Origin: JAVVVD01 sp036652795
GTDB lineage: Bacteria > Bacillota > Clostridia > Christensenellales > CAG-138
Length of the DNA stretch: 64,000 bases
Reading direction: 5' to 3'
NCBI GenBank assembly: GCA_036652795.1
Contig: JAVVVD010000003.1
Location: forward strand, 124,001-188,000
A program made the position numbers and the translations under genes. The stretch's first letter is position 1, and the number at the start of each line of letters is the position of its first letter. The notes under the pieces were generated by a model, which saw nothing but the letters and a program-made list of their open reading frames with translations, was not told where the DNA came from and did not search any database. Below, piece by piece: positions 25,721 through 33,941 of the stretch.

Positions 25721-26083
25721 CTATTCTACAACTTCATAGCCCTTTTTTAAAGAGCGTCCATATTGCCGATCAAAATTTTCTTTATTTTTATTTTTATATA
25801 TATCAAACAGCTCGTCCGCGCTCATCCCAGCGCGTATGCACATGCTTATAAAAAAATGCAGCACGTCTATCATCTCTTCCTTAATCGCGGCATCATCAAT
25901 TGGCTTGGGATTCTTCCACCATTTGAAATTCACCTCGTTTAACAGCTCTCCAAGCTCAGCGATAATAGCCAGCACATCCTTTTGTATCCATTCCTCCGGC
26001 ATAATATTCTCTAAATTGCGTAGCCTGACTATATCCTCATCCAGCGCCTGCTGCATCCCGAATATCATATCCAGTTTATCCAC
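25721..26083 (-). CDS. Dimeric all-alpha dUTP diphosphatase-like protein
   Basis: This 120-residue all-alpha NTP pyrophosphohydrolase belongs to the dUTPase/MazG group. Metal ligands fit the EAxxE-type helix (ELGELLNEVNFKWWKNP) and the EEMIDVLHF helix with E-x2-D. It probably hydrolyses dUTP to dUMP, keeping uracil out of DNA and supplying dTMP synthesis. The WWK segment is typical of the dimeric dUTPase subfamily. It starts 1 bp after the M16 protease gene. Confidence 0.82.
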   Translation of the reverse strand: MDKLDMIFGMQQALDEDIVRLRNLENIMPEEWIQKDVLAIIAELGELLNEVNFKWWKNPKPIDDAAIKEEMIDVLHFFISMCIRAGMSADELFDIYKNKNKENFDRQYGRSLKKGYEVVE

Positions 26084-26084
26084 T

Positions 26085-27347
26085 TTAGCCCTCCGTAACC
26101 ATCGTTTTTATGGACTCCGTATCCTTGTTGCGCCCCACCAGCGTTACCGCCATACGGCTAAAATCAAACACATACGGAACTATTCCCATTATATCATCCA
26201 TGCTCACACGCTCTATGCGCTGCATAATCTCTTCTTCTGAATATATCTTGCCATGCGCAAGATACGACTTGCCTATCGCGTTGGCGCGCGCAGAGGTGCT
26301 CTCCTGCCCAAGCATGAAGCTTCCCTTTAGCTGCTCCTTGCTGCGTATTAGCTCATCCTGCGTTATTCCATCCCGTTTTATTGATCTAACCTCGTCGAGC
26401 ATCAGCTCGCAAACCTTTTGTGTTTGTGCCTCGCCCGTGCCTGCATACAGCGTAAAATAGCCGGAATCCGCATATGAGGATGGATAGGAATACACAGAGT
26501 ATGCAAGCCCGCGCTCCTCCCTGATCTTTTGGAAAAGACGTGAGCTCATGCTGCCGCCCAAGGCGTTATTTAACACACACAGCGCATATTGGCCATCGCT
26601 GTCAGTCGCGTAGCCAGGCAGTCCCATGCATATATGGGTTTGTTCTGTATCTTTATTTATGGCCTTAAAATCAATGCCGCTGCGTATTGCGCTCTTTGGC
26701 GCCGCCTGTGGCTTGCCGCTCTTGATGCTTCCAAAGCTCTGTGCCAGTATAGCTCGAAGATTATCCATGTTAAAGTTGCCCGCACAGGCAATCACAATGT
26801 TGCCAGACACATAATGCGCATCCATATAACCCATCAGGTCATCCCTTGTAAACGCCGAAACACTTTTTTCCGTTCCAAGTATAGGAAGGCTCAGCGGTGT
26901 ACCTGTGTATATTGATTCGCACAGCTTCTCATGCACAAGATCCTCTGGGCTATCCTCCATCATGAGTATTTCTTCACATACAACGCCCTTTTCGCGGCGC
27001 ATATCATCCTCATCAAACTTGGAAAAGCATAGTATGTCTGCCAGCATGTCCGCCGCCTTTTCCATATGCTCGTCCAACACCTTGGCATAAAAGCAGGTGC
27101 ATTCCTTGGCTGTGAACGCATTTAGGTTGCCGCCGATTGCATCCATCTGAGCCGCGATATCACGCGCTGTACGGCGCTGCGTACCCTTGAAAAGCATATG
27201 CTCAATAAAATGCGATGCGCCACGCGTATTGGCATCCTCATATATAGAGCCTGCGCCTATCCATACGCCCATGCTCACAGAGCGAAATGATGGCATACAC
27301 TCCGTAACTATGCTTACACCGTTATCCAACTTATCAAAAAAAACCAT
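26085..27347 (-). CDS. mlpA: M16-family zinc peptidase (YmxG/MlpA-like)
   Basis: This 420-residue single-chain M16 (insulinase/processing-peptidase) protease has the inverted zinc motif HFIEHMLFKGT, with the third ligand Glu in VVCEEI downstream, and a C-terminal inactive-like half. The start at 27347 (MVFFDKLDNGVSIVTE) gives the normal family N-terminus, although its ribosome-binding site is weak; it overlaps ylxY by 14 bp. In Bacillus the homologue follows ylxY and pnp, exactly as here. The substrate is unknown. Confidence 0.92.
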   Translation of the reverse strand: MVFFDKLDNGVSIVTECMPSFRSVSMGVWIGAGSIYEDANTRGASHFIEHMLFKGTQRRTARDIAAQMDAIGGNLNAFTAKECTCFYAKVLDEHMEKAADMLADILCFSKFDEDDMRREKGVVCEEILMMEDSPEDLVHEKLCESIYTGTPLSLPILGTEKSVSAFTRDDLMGYMDAHYVSGNIVIACAGNFNMDNLRAILAQSFGSIKSGKPQAAPKSAIRSGIDFKAINKDTEQTHICMGLPGYATDSDGQYALCVLNNALGGSMSSRLFQKIREERGLAYSVYSYPSSYADSGYFTLYAGTGEAQTQKVCELMLDEVRSIKRDGITQDELIRSKEQLKGSFMLGQESTSARANAIGKSYLAHGKIYSEEEIMQRIERVSMDDIMGIVPYVFDFSRMAVTLVGRNKDTESIKTMVTEG

Positions 27348-28041
27348 TCTGCAATACGTCGCTCGTTCGAACGACTTCAAGTCCTTTCTCGTCAAGTGCG
27401 GCAATTATACCGCCTAGCGCAGCGGCCGCGTTAGCTGTAGGCTGTGCCAATATTATACTGCCTTTTATCGGGTCAGTCGATACACGCAAGATTATATCTT
27501 CTGCGCTGCCCCTGGCGCACATTAGATCAACCGTGCATAGCACCTGAGTAAGTCCGGCTTTTTTTGCCGCCCTCGCCGACACAGCAACATCGCGATCGCC
27601 TGAATAATATAATCTAACGGGGCATCCACACAGTTGCTCTATTATCTTCATGCTGCGCTGCACATCCTCCGTTACCGCGGACAGCCTGCCATCAAATGCA
27701 ACATCATAGCCCATTGTGGCAATTTCATGCCCTTGTGATGCCATGCGCACCAGCAGTGCAGGGTTTGCCTGCGCCCATTGTCCGCTGACTGCAAACGTAA
27801 CGTGATTTCCGGTTTCCTTTAGCGTATCAAGTATAGGTTCTATTGCGGCCGCATTCCAACTCACCTCAAATTGCAGCGCTGCCTTATCCTCGGCCTGTCC
27901 TCGGTATACTGGCGCATAATACGCCCTCGCCATAACCGTCTGCGCATCCTGCGTGTTAGTCACAAAATACAGCGCGCACATTATCAGCAGCAGAAGCACG
28001 TCTACTGCAATACTCCCCTTTGTCCTTTGCTTTTGTCTCAT
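27334..28041 (-). CDS. ylxY: YlxY-like polysaccharide deacetylase homologue, catalytic motifs lost
   Basis: This 235-residue protein has an N-terminal signal anchor (about 10-28) and a NodB-homology fold. Alignment by eye places FEVSW where active deacetylases have the TFDDG metal/base motif, and GHEIATMGYD where GHEIGNHTxxH supplies two zinc-binding histidines. Both Asp and the His ligands are therefore missing. It is probably a non-catalytic wall-binding protein. The position between pnp and the M16 protease matches ylxY of Bacillus. Confidence 0.82.
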   Translation of the reverse strand: MRQKQRTKGSIAVDVLLLLIMCALYFVTNTQDAQTVMARAYYAPVYRGQAEDKAALQFEVSWNAAAIEPILDTLKETGNHVTFAVSGQWAQANPALLVRMASQGHEIATMGYDVAFDGRLSAVTEDVQRSMKIIEQLCGCPVRLYYSGDRDVAVSARAAKKAGLTQVLCTVDLMCARGSAEDIILRVSTDPIKGSIILAQPTANAAAALGGIIAALDEKGLEVVRTSDVLQNGFF

Positions 28042-28109
28042 AATGGAACAACCTCTCTAATAGTATATGGTTATTCCATGAGTATTCGTTTGCGTCCCTT
28101 CTTATGCAA

Positions 28110-28140
28110 GCAAAGCATAGCCATGATGGTTATGCTTTGC
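28110..28140 (-). terminator. Hairpin downstream of pnp, without a strong T tract
   Basis: Arms GCAAAGCATA and TATGCTTTGC enclose CC/GG pairs and a tiny loop. The stem is strong, but no U run follows on the minus strand. It may be a processing or partial termination site between pnp and ylxY. Confidence 0.4.
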
Positions 28141-28164
28141 TGAATATAGCTATACGAGTCTGTT

Positions 28165-30255
28165 TTATTTTTCTTCAGGGATAAGGCCCTTGCGGGTAAG
28201 GTCGATCTTGCCGTCCGGCTTGATGTCTATTACGCGCACCAGTATCTCATCACCTATGGAAACTTCATCCTCAACCTTTTCAACGCGATGGTTGGCCAGT
28301 TTGGATATATGCACAAGACCCTTTTTACCGGGCTTCACTTCAACCTGCGCGCCTATGGGAAGTATGTTTACAACCTTGCCCAGTATCACATCCCCCACTG
28401 AGATATCTCGCACTATGTCGTCTATCATCTTTTTGGCTGCCGCAGACGCCGCGCCGTCAGGCGAAAGTATAAACACACGGCCATCATCCTCAATGTCGAT
28501 TTTAACGCCAGTATCCGCGATGATCTTGTTTATCACCTTGCCGCCTGTGCCTATCACCTCGCGGATCTTGTCCGGATGTATGGTAAACTGCAATACGCGC
28601 GGTGCATATACCGAAAGCTCCTCGCGATGTGTTGGCAGCGTTTCCAACATCTTGTCCAATATATACATTCTGCCGCGCCTTGCTTGCTCCAGCGCACGGG
28701 TAAGCACCTGCTCGTCTATACCCTTTATTTTGATATCCATCTGTATGGCAGTTATTCCATCGCGTGTTCCAGCCACCTTGAAATCCATATCACCCAGGAA
28801 ATCTTCAAGCCCCTGTATATCCGTCATCACTGCGATATTGCCGTTAGTCTCATCCTTTATAAGGCCCATCGCCACACCTGCTACTGGCTTTTTGATAGGC
28901 ACACCTGCATCCATAAGCGCTAGCGTGCTTGCGCATATAGAAGCCTGAGATGTAGAGCCGTTGCTGCTTATTACCTCTGACACAAGGCGCATTGAATACG
29001 GGAATTCCTCTTCTGAAGGCAGCACGGGCAGCAGCGCGCGCTCCGCCAGTGCGCCATGGCCTATCTCACGGCGGCCAGGGCCGCGCATCATACGGGTTTC
29101 GCCCACGGAATATGGTGGCATGTTGTATTGATGCATATAGCGTTTATATTCTTCTTCACCTATGCCATCCAGCGTTTGTCCATCGCCCAACGCACCAAGC
29201 GTGGCTATTGTAAGCACCTGCGTCTGCCCTCTTGTAAACACGCCTGAGCCGTGGGTACGTGGCAATATGCCGACTTCACACCATATTGGGCGTATATCCT
29301 CATACTTGCGTCCATCAGGACGGATGCCGCGGTTGATTATCTTATCGCGCACCACTTCCTTGGTTAGTGTATACAATATGCTGTCAACATCCTTCGCTGA
29401 ATCCGGGAATTGCTCTGAAAAGTGTTCTATCGTCTCTTGTTTAATCTGATTGCTACGCTCTTCGCGCTCAGTGCGATCAAATGTATCCAATGACCACTCC
29501 ACCTTGTCGGCGGCAAATGCGCGCACAAGCTCCACAAAACCCGCATCAGGCTTATATATGTTAACCTCGCGCTTTGGCTTGCCTGCCGCAGCAGCTATCT
29601 CATCGATGAAATCAACAATTTTCTTTATCTCTTCATGCGCAAACAGTATGGCCTTTAACATCTGGGCCTCTGTTAGTTCGCTCGCGCCCGCTTCCACCAT
29701 CATCACCGCGTCGCGCGTGCCTGCCACTGTAAGGCTAAGCTTGCTGGCTTCGCGCTGCGCAGAATCCGGATTGATTATATACTCGCCATCCAAATAACCC
29801 ACGCTCACAGCGCCGGTGGGGCCTGCAAAGGGTGCATCTGATATTGAAAGCGCCGCGGAGGAGCCTATCATAGCCAATATGTCTGGTTGAACATCCTGCT
29901 CCACGGACAGCACCGTAGCGACAACCTGAATATCGTTGTAAAATCCCTTAGGGAACAGCGGACGAAGCGGCCTGTCTATAAGGCGTGAAGTCAAAATTGC
30001 GCGCTCCGAAGGTCTACCCTCACGTTTAATGAAACCGCCCGGTATCTTGCCCACTGAGTACATTTTTTCTTCAAATTCAACGCTTAGTGGAAGAAAATCC
30101 ACACCTTCGCGTGCTGACTTCGCAACTGTTGCGCATACCAGCACCGCTGTATCGCCACAGCGCAGCAGACATGAGCCGCCAGCCTGTTCCGCATATTTGC
30201 CGGTTTCAACCGTCAATGTGCGTCCGGCCAACTCCATTTGAAATTTGTTTTGCAT
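28165..30255 (-). CDS. pnp: Polyribonucleotide nucleotidyltransferase (PNPase)
   Basis: This 696-residue trimeric 3'-5' phosphorolytic exoribonuclease has two RNase PH domains (first about 1-230, second about 310-540, with FTRGQTQVL and the GDMDFKVAGTRDGITAIQMDIK core), then KH (GKVINKIIADTGVKIDIEDDGRV, about 560-615) and S1 (about 620-690) domains. The second ATG (30255) is preferred because AGGAG is 7 nt upstream; the first ATG is only 1 nt from it. It follows rpsO as in most bacteria but is separated from it by a terminator. Confidence 0.97.
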   Translation of the reverse strand: MQNKFQMELAGRTLTVETGKYAEQAGGSCLLRCGDTAVLVCATVAKSAREGVDFLPLSVEFEEKMYSVGKIPGGFIKREGRPSERAILTSRLIDRPLRPLFPKGFYNDIQVVATVLSVEQDVQPDILAMIGSSAALSISDAPFAGPTGAVSVGYLDGEYIINPDSAQREASKLSLTVAGTRDAVMMVEAGASELTEAQMLKAILFAHEEIKKIVDFIDEIAAAAGKPKREVNIYKPDAGFVELVRAFAADKVEWSLDTFDRTEREERSNQIKQETIEHFSEQFPDSAKDVDSILYTLTKEVVRDKIINRGIRPDGRKYEDIRPIWCEVGILPRTHGSGVFTRGQTQVLTIATLGALGDGQTLDGIGEEEYKRYMHQYNMPPYSVGETRMMRGPGRREIGHGALAERALLPVLPSEEEFPYSMRLVSEVISSNGSTSQASICASTLALMDAGVPIKKPVAGVAMGLIKDETNGNIAVMTDIQGLEDFLGDMDFKVAGTRDGITAIQMDIKIKGIDEQVLTRALEQARRGRMYILDKMLETLPTHREELSVYAPRVLQFTIHPDKIREVIGTGGKVINKIIADTGVKIDIEDDGRVFILSPDGAASAAAKKMIDDIVRDISVGDVILGKVVNILPIGAQVEVKPGKKGLVHISKLANHRVEKVEDEVSIGDEILVRVIDIKPDGKIDLTRKGLIPEEK

Positions 30256-30374
30256 CTTCATGCTCCTTCTTCATTCTTTTATTAATATCCTTGTTATTAT
30301 ATCCTATCAGTACTCAAAGCGCACTATTATTTTTCAAAAGTACCTATTAGTGCCAATTATTTTACTACAAATAA

Positions 30375-30402
30375 AAAGCGCGAACCGACTGGTTCGCGCT
30401 TT
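30375..30402 (-). terminator. Terminator/attenuator between rpsO and pnp
   Basis: Arms AAAGCGCGAACC and GGTTCGCGCTTT with a 4-nt loop are followed by TTATTT on the minus strand. Such a partial terminator would lower pnp expression relative to rpsO. Confidence 0.85.
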
Positions 30403-30410
30403 GCTGTTCA

Positions 30411-30680
30411 TTATTTTCTGAGATTTAAGCTTGTGATTATAACTCTGTAACGTTCGATGTCCTTTTTCTTTAGGTAATCAAGCAGACCCCTGCGCTGACC
30501 AACCATTTTCAGCAGGCCACGGCGGGAATGATGGTCCTTCTTGTGCAGCTTAAGATGCTCATTTAAGTGGTTGATACGCGCGGTTAACAGCGCTATCTGC
30601 ACCTCTGGAGAACCCGTGTCGCCCTCATGAATCTTATATTGTTCGATGATCTCTAGCTTGGTCATTTCTGACAATTCCAT
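30411..30680 (-). CDS. rpsO: 30S ribosomal protein S15
   Basis: This 89-residue S15 is full length and helical. The conserved GDTGSPEVQIALLTARI and HHSRRGLLKMVGQRRGLLDYL segments, which contact 16S rRNA helices 20-22, are intact. It has its own promoter and leader. Confidence 0.97.
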   Translation of the reverse strand: MELSEMTKLEIIEQYKIHEGDTGSPEVQIALLTARINHLNEHLKLHKKDHHSRRGLLKMVGQRRGLLDYLKKKDIERYRVIITSLNLRK

Positions 30681-30801
30681 TTTAGTTTCTCCTTAATTTT
30701 TATCCCCGAAAGCCGAGTAGAACGTCGGAGTCGTCGCTAAACGCAGCTATCGGATCCTTTTATGATCCAGTGATTATATCATATAGCCTCGGGCTTGTAA
30801 A
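30681..30801 (-). promoter_or_regulatory. rpsO promoter and structured leader
   Basis: TTTACA (30796-30801) and a perfect TATAAT (30773-30778) are exactly 17 bp apart, with an extended TG. The leader of about 85 nt contains a GGATC/GATCC hairpin and a second G/C-rich stem before the AAGGAG site. S15 autoregulates its mRNA in several bacteria, so this leader is a candidate; the structure is my reading only. Confidence 0.55.
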
Positions 30802-30829
30802 CATGCATTCCAACGCTAAATTCGATGGA

Positions 30830-31714
30830 TTAATCCATTTTCCCCAGTATTTTCCTTGCTGCTTGCGCATCTGCGCTTATCTGCGCTGCAAGCTCCTGTA
30901 TGCTGTTAAAGCGCACATCCTCGCGCAGCCTTTGCACAAAACAAACGCTCAGCCACTCACCGTAGATATCGCCTTCAAAATCAAGTATATGCGTTTCCAT
31001 TGTGGTCATCTTCCCATTGACCGTTGGATTGTTGCCAATATTTGTAATCGACATATATTCCTTGCCGCACACCCGTGCACGCGTGGCATATACCCCGCAT
31101 TTTGGCAGCACTTTATCGGCTTGCTCCACTATGTTGGCTGTGGGAAAGCCCAGCTTGCGACCTATATGACGATTTTCAGTAACGCTGCCGCACATCGTGT
31201 ATTCTTCAGTCAGCATAGAGTTGGCCGATGCTATATCGCCCTGCTCTAAGCAAGCACGTATGCGGCTGCTTGATACTATGCCGCCATCAAAATAGGCGGG
31301 GGCTATCTCGCATACCTCAAAGCCAAGCTCTTCGCCAAGGCTGCGCAGTTCATCTATGTTGCCGGTGCCGCCCGCGCCAAAGGAATAATTGAAGCCCGCC
31401 ACCGCTATCGCCATGTTATACTCTTTTATGAGCCGCACAACAAAGTCCCGCGGTGAAAGCGCCGCAAAAGCAGCGTCAAAATCCACCGCCTCAACCTCAC
31501 AGTTAAAGCAATGCAATGCCGCAATACGCTCCTGTTCACTCATAAGCAGGCGCGGCGCCTTGTTAAACAGCGTAAGCGGATGTGTTGTAAATGTATATAT
31601 CATGCATGGTATATCGTTTTGCTGTCCCAGCTCAATCGCCTTGCCGATAAGCTCGCGATGGCCTATGTGCAGCCCATCAAATGTACCCAGCGCTATTACC
31701 CGCTTATTAACCAT
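30830..31714 (-). CDS. ribF: Bifunctional riboflavin kinase/FAD synthetase
   Basis: This 294-residue enzyme makes FMN then FAD. The N-terminal nucleotidyltransferase domain carries ALGTFDGLHIGHRELI (the HIGH-like motif) and the C-terminal kinase domain carries GRKLGFPTANI with TNIGNNPTVNG. The start at 31714 has GGGGAG upstream and overlaps truB by 8 bp. The order truB-ribF-rpsO is conserved among Firmicutes. Confidence 0.96.
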   Translation of the reverse strand: MVNKRVIALGTFDGLHIGHRELIGKAIELGQQNDIPCMIYTFTTHPLTLFNKAPRLLMSEQERIAALHCFNCEVEAVDFDAAFAALSPRDFVVRLIKEYNMAIAVAGFNYSFGAGGTGNIDELRSLGEELGFEVCEIAPAYFDGGIVSSSRIRACLEQGDIASANSMLTEEYTMCGSVTENRHIGRKLGFPTANIVEQADKVLPKCGVYATRARVCGKEYMSITNIGNNPTVNGKMTTMETHILDFEGDIYGEWLSVCFVQRLREDVRFNSIQELAAQISADAQAARKILGKMD

Positions 31715-32609
31715 TGGTGTCTCCCCGTAAAAACATGTTGATGCGCAGCCCATCGCTTTCGCATTTGCCCACGCCTATAAACTCGCCATTGCAGTATATC
31801 CTAAGCTGAACGCCATCGGCTGTAATCCCCGCTACTTTTACCGGCGCACCGTTTATCAGCCTTTTGGAATTCTCTTCATCCAGCGTTACCCTTGCTTCAT
31901 TCATATTCCCCAGCACGGTTTCAACGCTTGTTAACGCCGTTTGCAGCGTGTCTGTTTCCCTCATTGCGCGCAGCTCTTCCAGCGTAAACGCATCCCCGAT
32001 TTCGAAGTTGCCGCTCCTTACCCTAAGCAAAAACGACATATAGGCATTTACCCCCATGGAATTGCCTATATCCCGGCACAGTGTGCGCACATAGGTTCCC
32101 TTTGAGCAGACTATCCTTATCATAAATCTGTTTGGCGCGCTTTGACGTATCAGTTCTAAGGTGTATATAGTTATGCTTCGTACCTTCAGCTTTGTCTCGT
32201 CTATGCTCTCGCCCGCCCGCGCTATCTTATACATCTGTCGCCCGTCTATGCGCACAGCAGAGTACATTGGCGCTATCTGCTGCTGTTCTCCCATAAAACG
32301 CGCCAATGCCGTAGTTACCTCGTCAGCAGACACGGTTTTATCGCATACCGCTATCGCCTTACCGTAGGCATCCTGCGTATCCGTTTCAGCACCAACGCAC
32401 AGCTCGGCTATGTATTCCTTCTGCTTATCCACGAGCAGATCAAAAAGACGCGTTGCTCTACCCAAGCAAACAGGTAACACCCCGGCAGCCCCCGGATCCA
32501 GCGTACCTGTATGTCCCACGCGCTTCATGTCAAATATATGTCTTAAATCTGAAACCACATCGCTGGACGTCATTCCCGGCGGTTTGAGTACGTTTACTAT
32601 GCCCTCTAT
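31707..32609 (-). CDS. truB: tRNA pseudouridine-55 synthase, apparent AUA start
   Basis: TruB makes Psi55 in the T-loop of tRNAs. The catalytic Asp lies in HTGTLDPGAAGVLP. The conserved N-terminal motif GIVNVLKPPGMTSSDVV extends 12 codons upstream of the first ATG (32573). In that frame no ATG, GTG or TTG exists before it; the codon at the proper distance (5 nt) from a perfect GGAGGGG is ATA at 32607-32609. I annotate from this ATA, giving 300 residues. An internal start would remove the conserved KPPG motif. The ATA could also be a sequencing error or a recent mutation. nrnA ends 2 bp upstream. Confidence 0.85.
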   Translation of the reverse strand: MEGIVNVLKPPGMTSSDVVSDLRHIFDMKRVGHTGTLDPGAAGVLPVCLGRATRLFDLLVDKQKEYIAELCVGAETDTQDAYGKAIAVCDKTVSADEVTTALARFMGEQQQIAPMYSAVRIDGRQMYKIARAGESIDETKLKVRSITIYTLELIRQSAPNRFMIRIVCSKGTYVRTLCRDIGNSMGVNAYMSFLLRVRSGNFEIGDAFTLEELRAMRETDTLQTALTSVETVLGNMNEARVTLDEENSKRLINGAPVKVAGITADGVQLRIYCNGEFIGVGKCESDGLRINMFLRGDTNG

Positions 32610-32611
32610 TT

Positions 32612-33580
32612 TTACCCCTCCAATGCCGCCTGCGCTAATTCCATCGTCTGTGCGTATACCTGCTCCGCGCGCCCATGCGCAGTATATCCGGCTGCGCGTT
32701 TATGTCCGCCGCCGCCCATACGCTTGGCTATCGCGCTTACATCGGCATACAGTTTGCTGCGCAGGCTCACCTTGTATGTATCTTCTCCGCATTCGCGTAT
32801 CAGTATCGCTATCTCAACGCCAGCCACATCACGTATATGGTCGATTATACCCTCTGTATCCTCGCCTGAAGCGCCCACACTCTGCATATCTTCAGCGCTT
32901 ATAATGGATATCCCTATCCTGCCATCCGCAAGGCGCTGCATATTCATTATGCTTATACCCAGCAGCTTTTTCTTTTGGTATGGTATTGTGCGGAATATAC
33001 GGCGATTTATATCGTATGTATCCACGCCCGTTTGAAGCAGCGCCGCCGCCGTCCTATGCGTATCCGGCGTTGTGTTTCCGTATGCAAAGTTACCCGTGTC
33101 CGTAATAAGTGCGGTATACAGGCACATTGCCGTCTGCTTATCCATATCCGTCAGCAGCATGCCTGCAAGCTCATATATCAGCTCGCCCGTAGCCGCAGCC
33201 TCCCCGTCCACCGCGTTATAGTCGGCATAGCAGGCGTTTGTTATATGGTGGTCTATATTTGCCGTGTGCTCAGCTGCGCAAAAAATGCGCATCGCCCCAC
33301 CCATGCGTTCTTCATCCGCGCAATCAATAGATATTACAGCACCACCCGGCTTTGCCGCATCTGGCGTTATAACGCAATCCGCATATGGCAAAAACGAATA
33401 TATTTGTGGCACGCTGTCCTCGCACACCACGCTTGCCTGTTTACCCATGCGTTTAATGATGCACAGCAGTGCCAGCGCAGAGCCCAATGTATCCCCATCC
33501 GGCGATATATGCGATATTAGCGTAAAATCACAATTCTCGCGTATGAAATCGGCTATGGCCGAAAGCTGGGTACGCACCAT
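32612..33580 (-). CDS. nrnA: DHH/DHHA1 phosphoesterase, NrnA-like oligoribonuclease/pAp phosphatase
   Basis: This 322-residue enzyme has DHH motifs SHISPDGDTLGS (I), SIDCAD (II), ANIDHHITN (III) and DTGNF (IV), and the DHHA1 motif GGGGHKRAAG at the C-terminus. NrnA degrades 2-5-mer RNAs and dephosphorylates pAp; clostridial homologues may act on cyclic-dinucleotide products. It lies between rbfA and truB, its usual clostridial position. Confidence 0.94.
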   Translation of the reverse strand: MVRTQLSAIADFIRENCDFTLISHISPDGDTLGSALALLCIIKRMGKQASVVCEDSVPQIYSFLPYADCVITPDAAKPGGAVISIDCADEERMGGAMRIFCAAEHTANIDHHITNACYADYNAVDGEAAATGELIYELAGMLLTDMDKQTAMCLYTALITDTGNFAYGNTTPDTHRTAAALLQTGVDTYDINRRIFRTIPYQKKKLLGISIMNMQRLADGRIGISIISAEDMQSVGASGEDTEGIIDHIRDVAGVEIAILIRECGEDTYKVSLRSKLYADVSAIAKRMGGGGHKRAAGYTAHGRAEQVYAQTMELAQAALEG

Positions 33581-33581
33581 G

Positions 33582-33941
33582 TTAATCCTGCTTTCTAGGC
33601 TTGTTCAGCTCATCTATCAGCTTTGATATATGCACGCTGTATTCTATTGAATTATCAAGCTCAAATTTGAATTTAGGCAGCGAGCGTATATCCATACGCC
33701 GCCCTATTTCACGCGCAATAAAACCGGATGCGTTGTTTAACGCAACCACGGCTTCCTCGCGCACTTTGTCGCTCTTGTCGTATACGCTGACGCGCACCTT
33801 AGCCCATTTAAGGTCGTTGGTCACGTCAACGTTCATTATTGTGGTCATAATTGTGATACGCGGATCCTTCATTTCCCGCACTATCTCGCTCATTACCTTT
33901 TTGATTTCCTCGGCCATACGGTCGTATCTTACGTTCGGCAT
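33582..33941 (-). CDS. rbfA: 30S ribosome-binding factor A
   Basis: This 119-residue KH-fold ribosome maturation factor acts late in 30S assembly. The N-terminal helix VRYDRMAEEIKKVMSEIV and the KDPRI motif are typical. The start overlaps the infB stop as TAATG, implying coupling, and nrnA follows after one base. Confidence 0.95.
   Translation of the reverse strand: MPNVRYDRMAEEIKKVMSEIVREMKDPRITIMTTIMNVDVTNDLKWAKVRVSVYDKSDKVREEAVVALNNASGFIAREIGRRMDIRSLPKFKFELDNSIEYSVHISKLIDELNKPRKQD

Noticed and set aside
31707..32573. truB started at the first ATG (32573)
   Set aside because: This start removes the conserved LKPPG N-terminal motif and has no ribosome-binding site at a proper distance.
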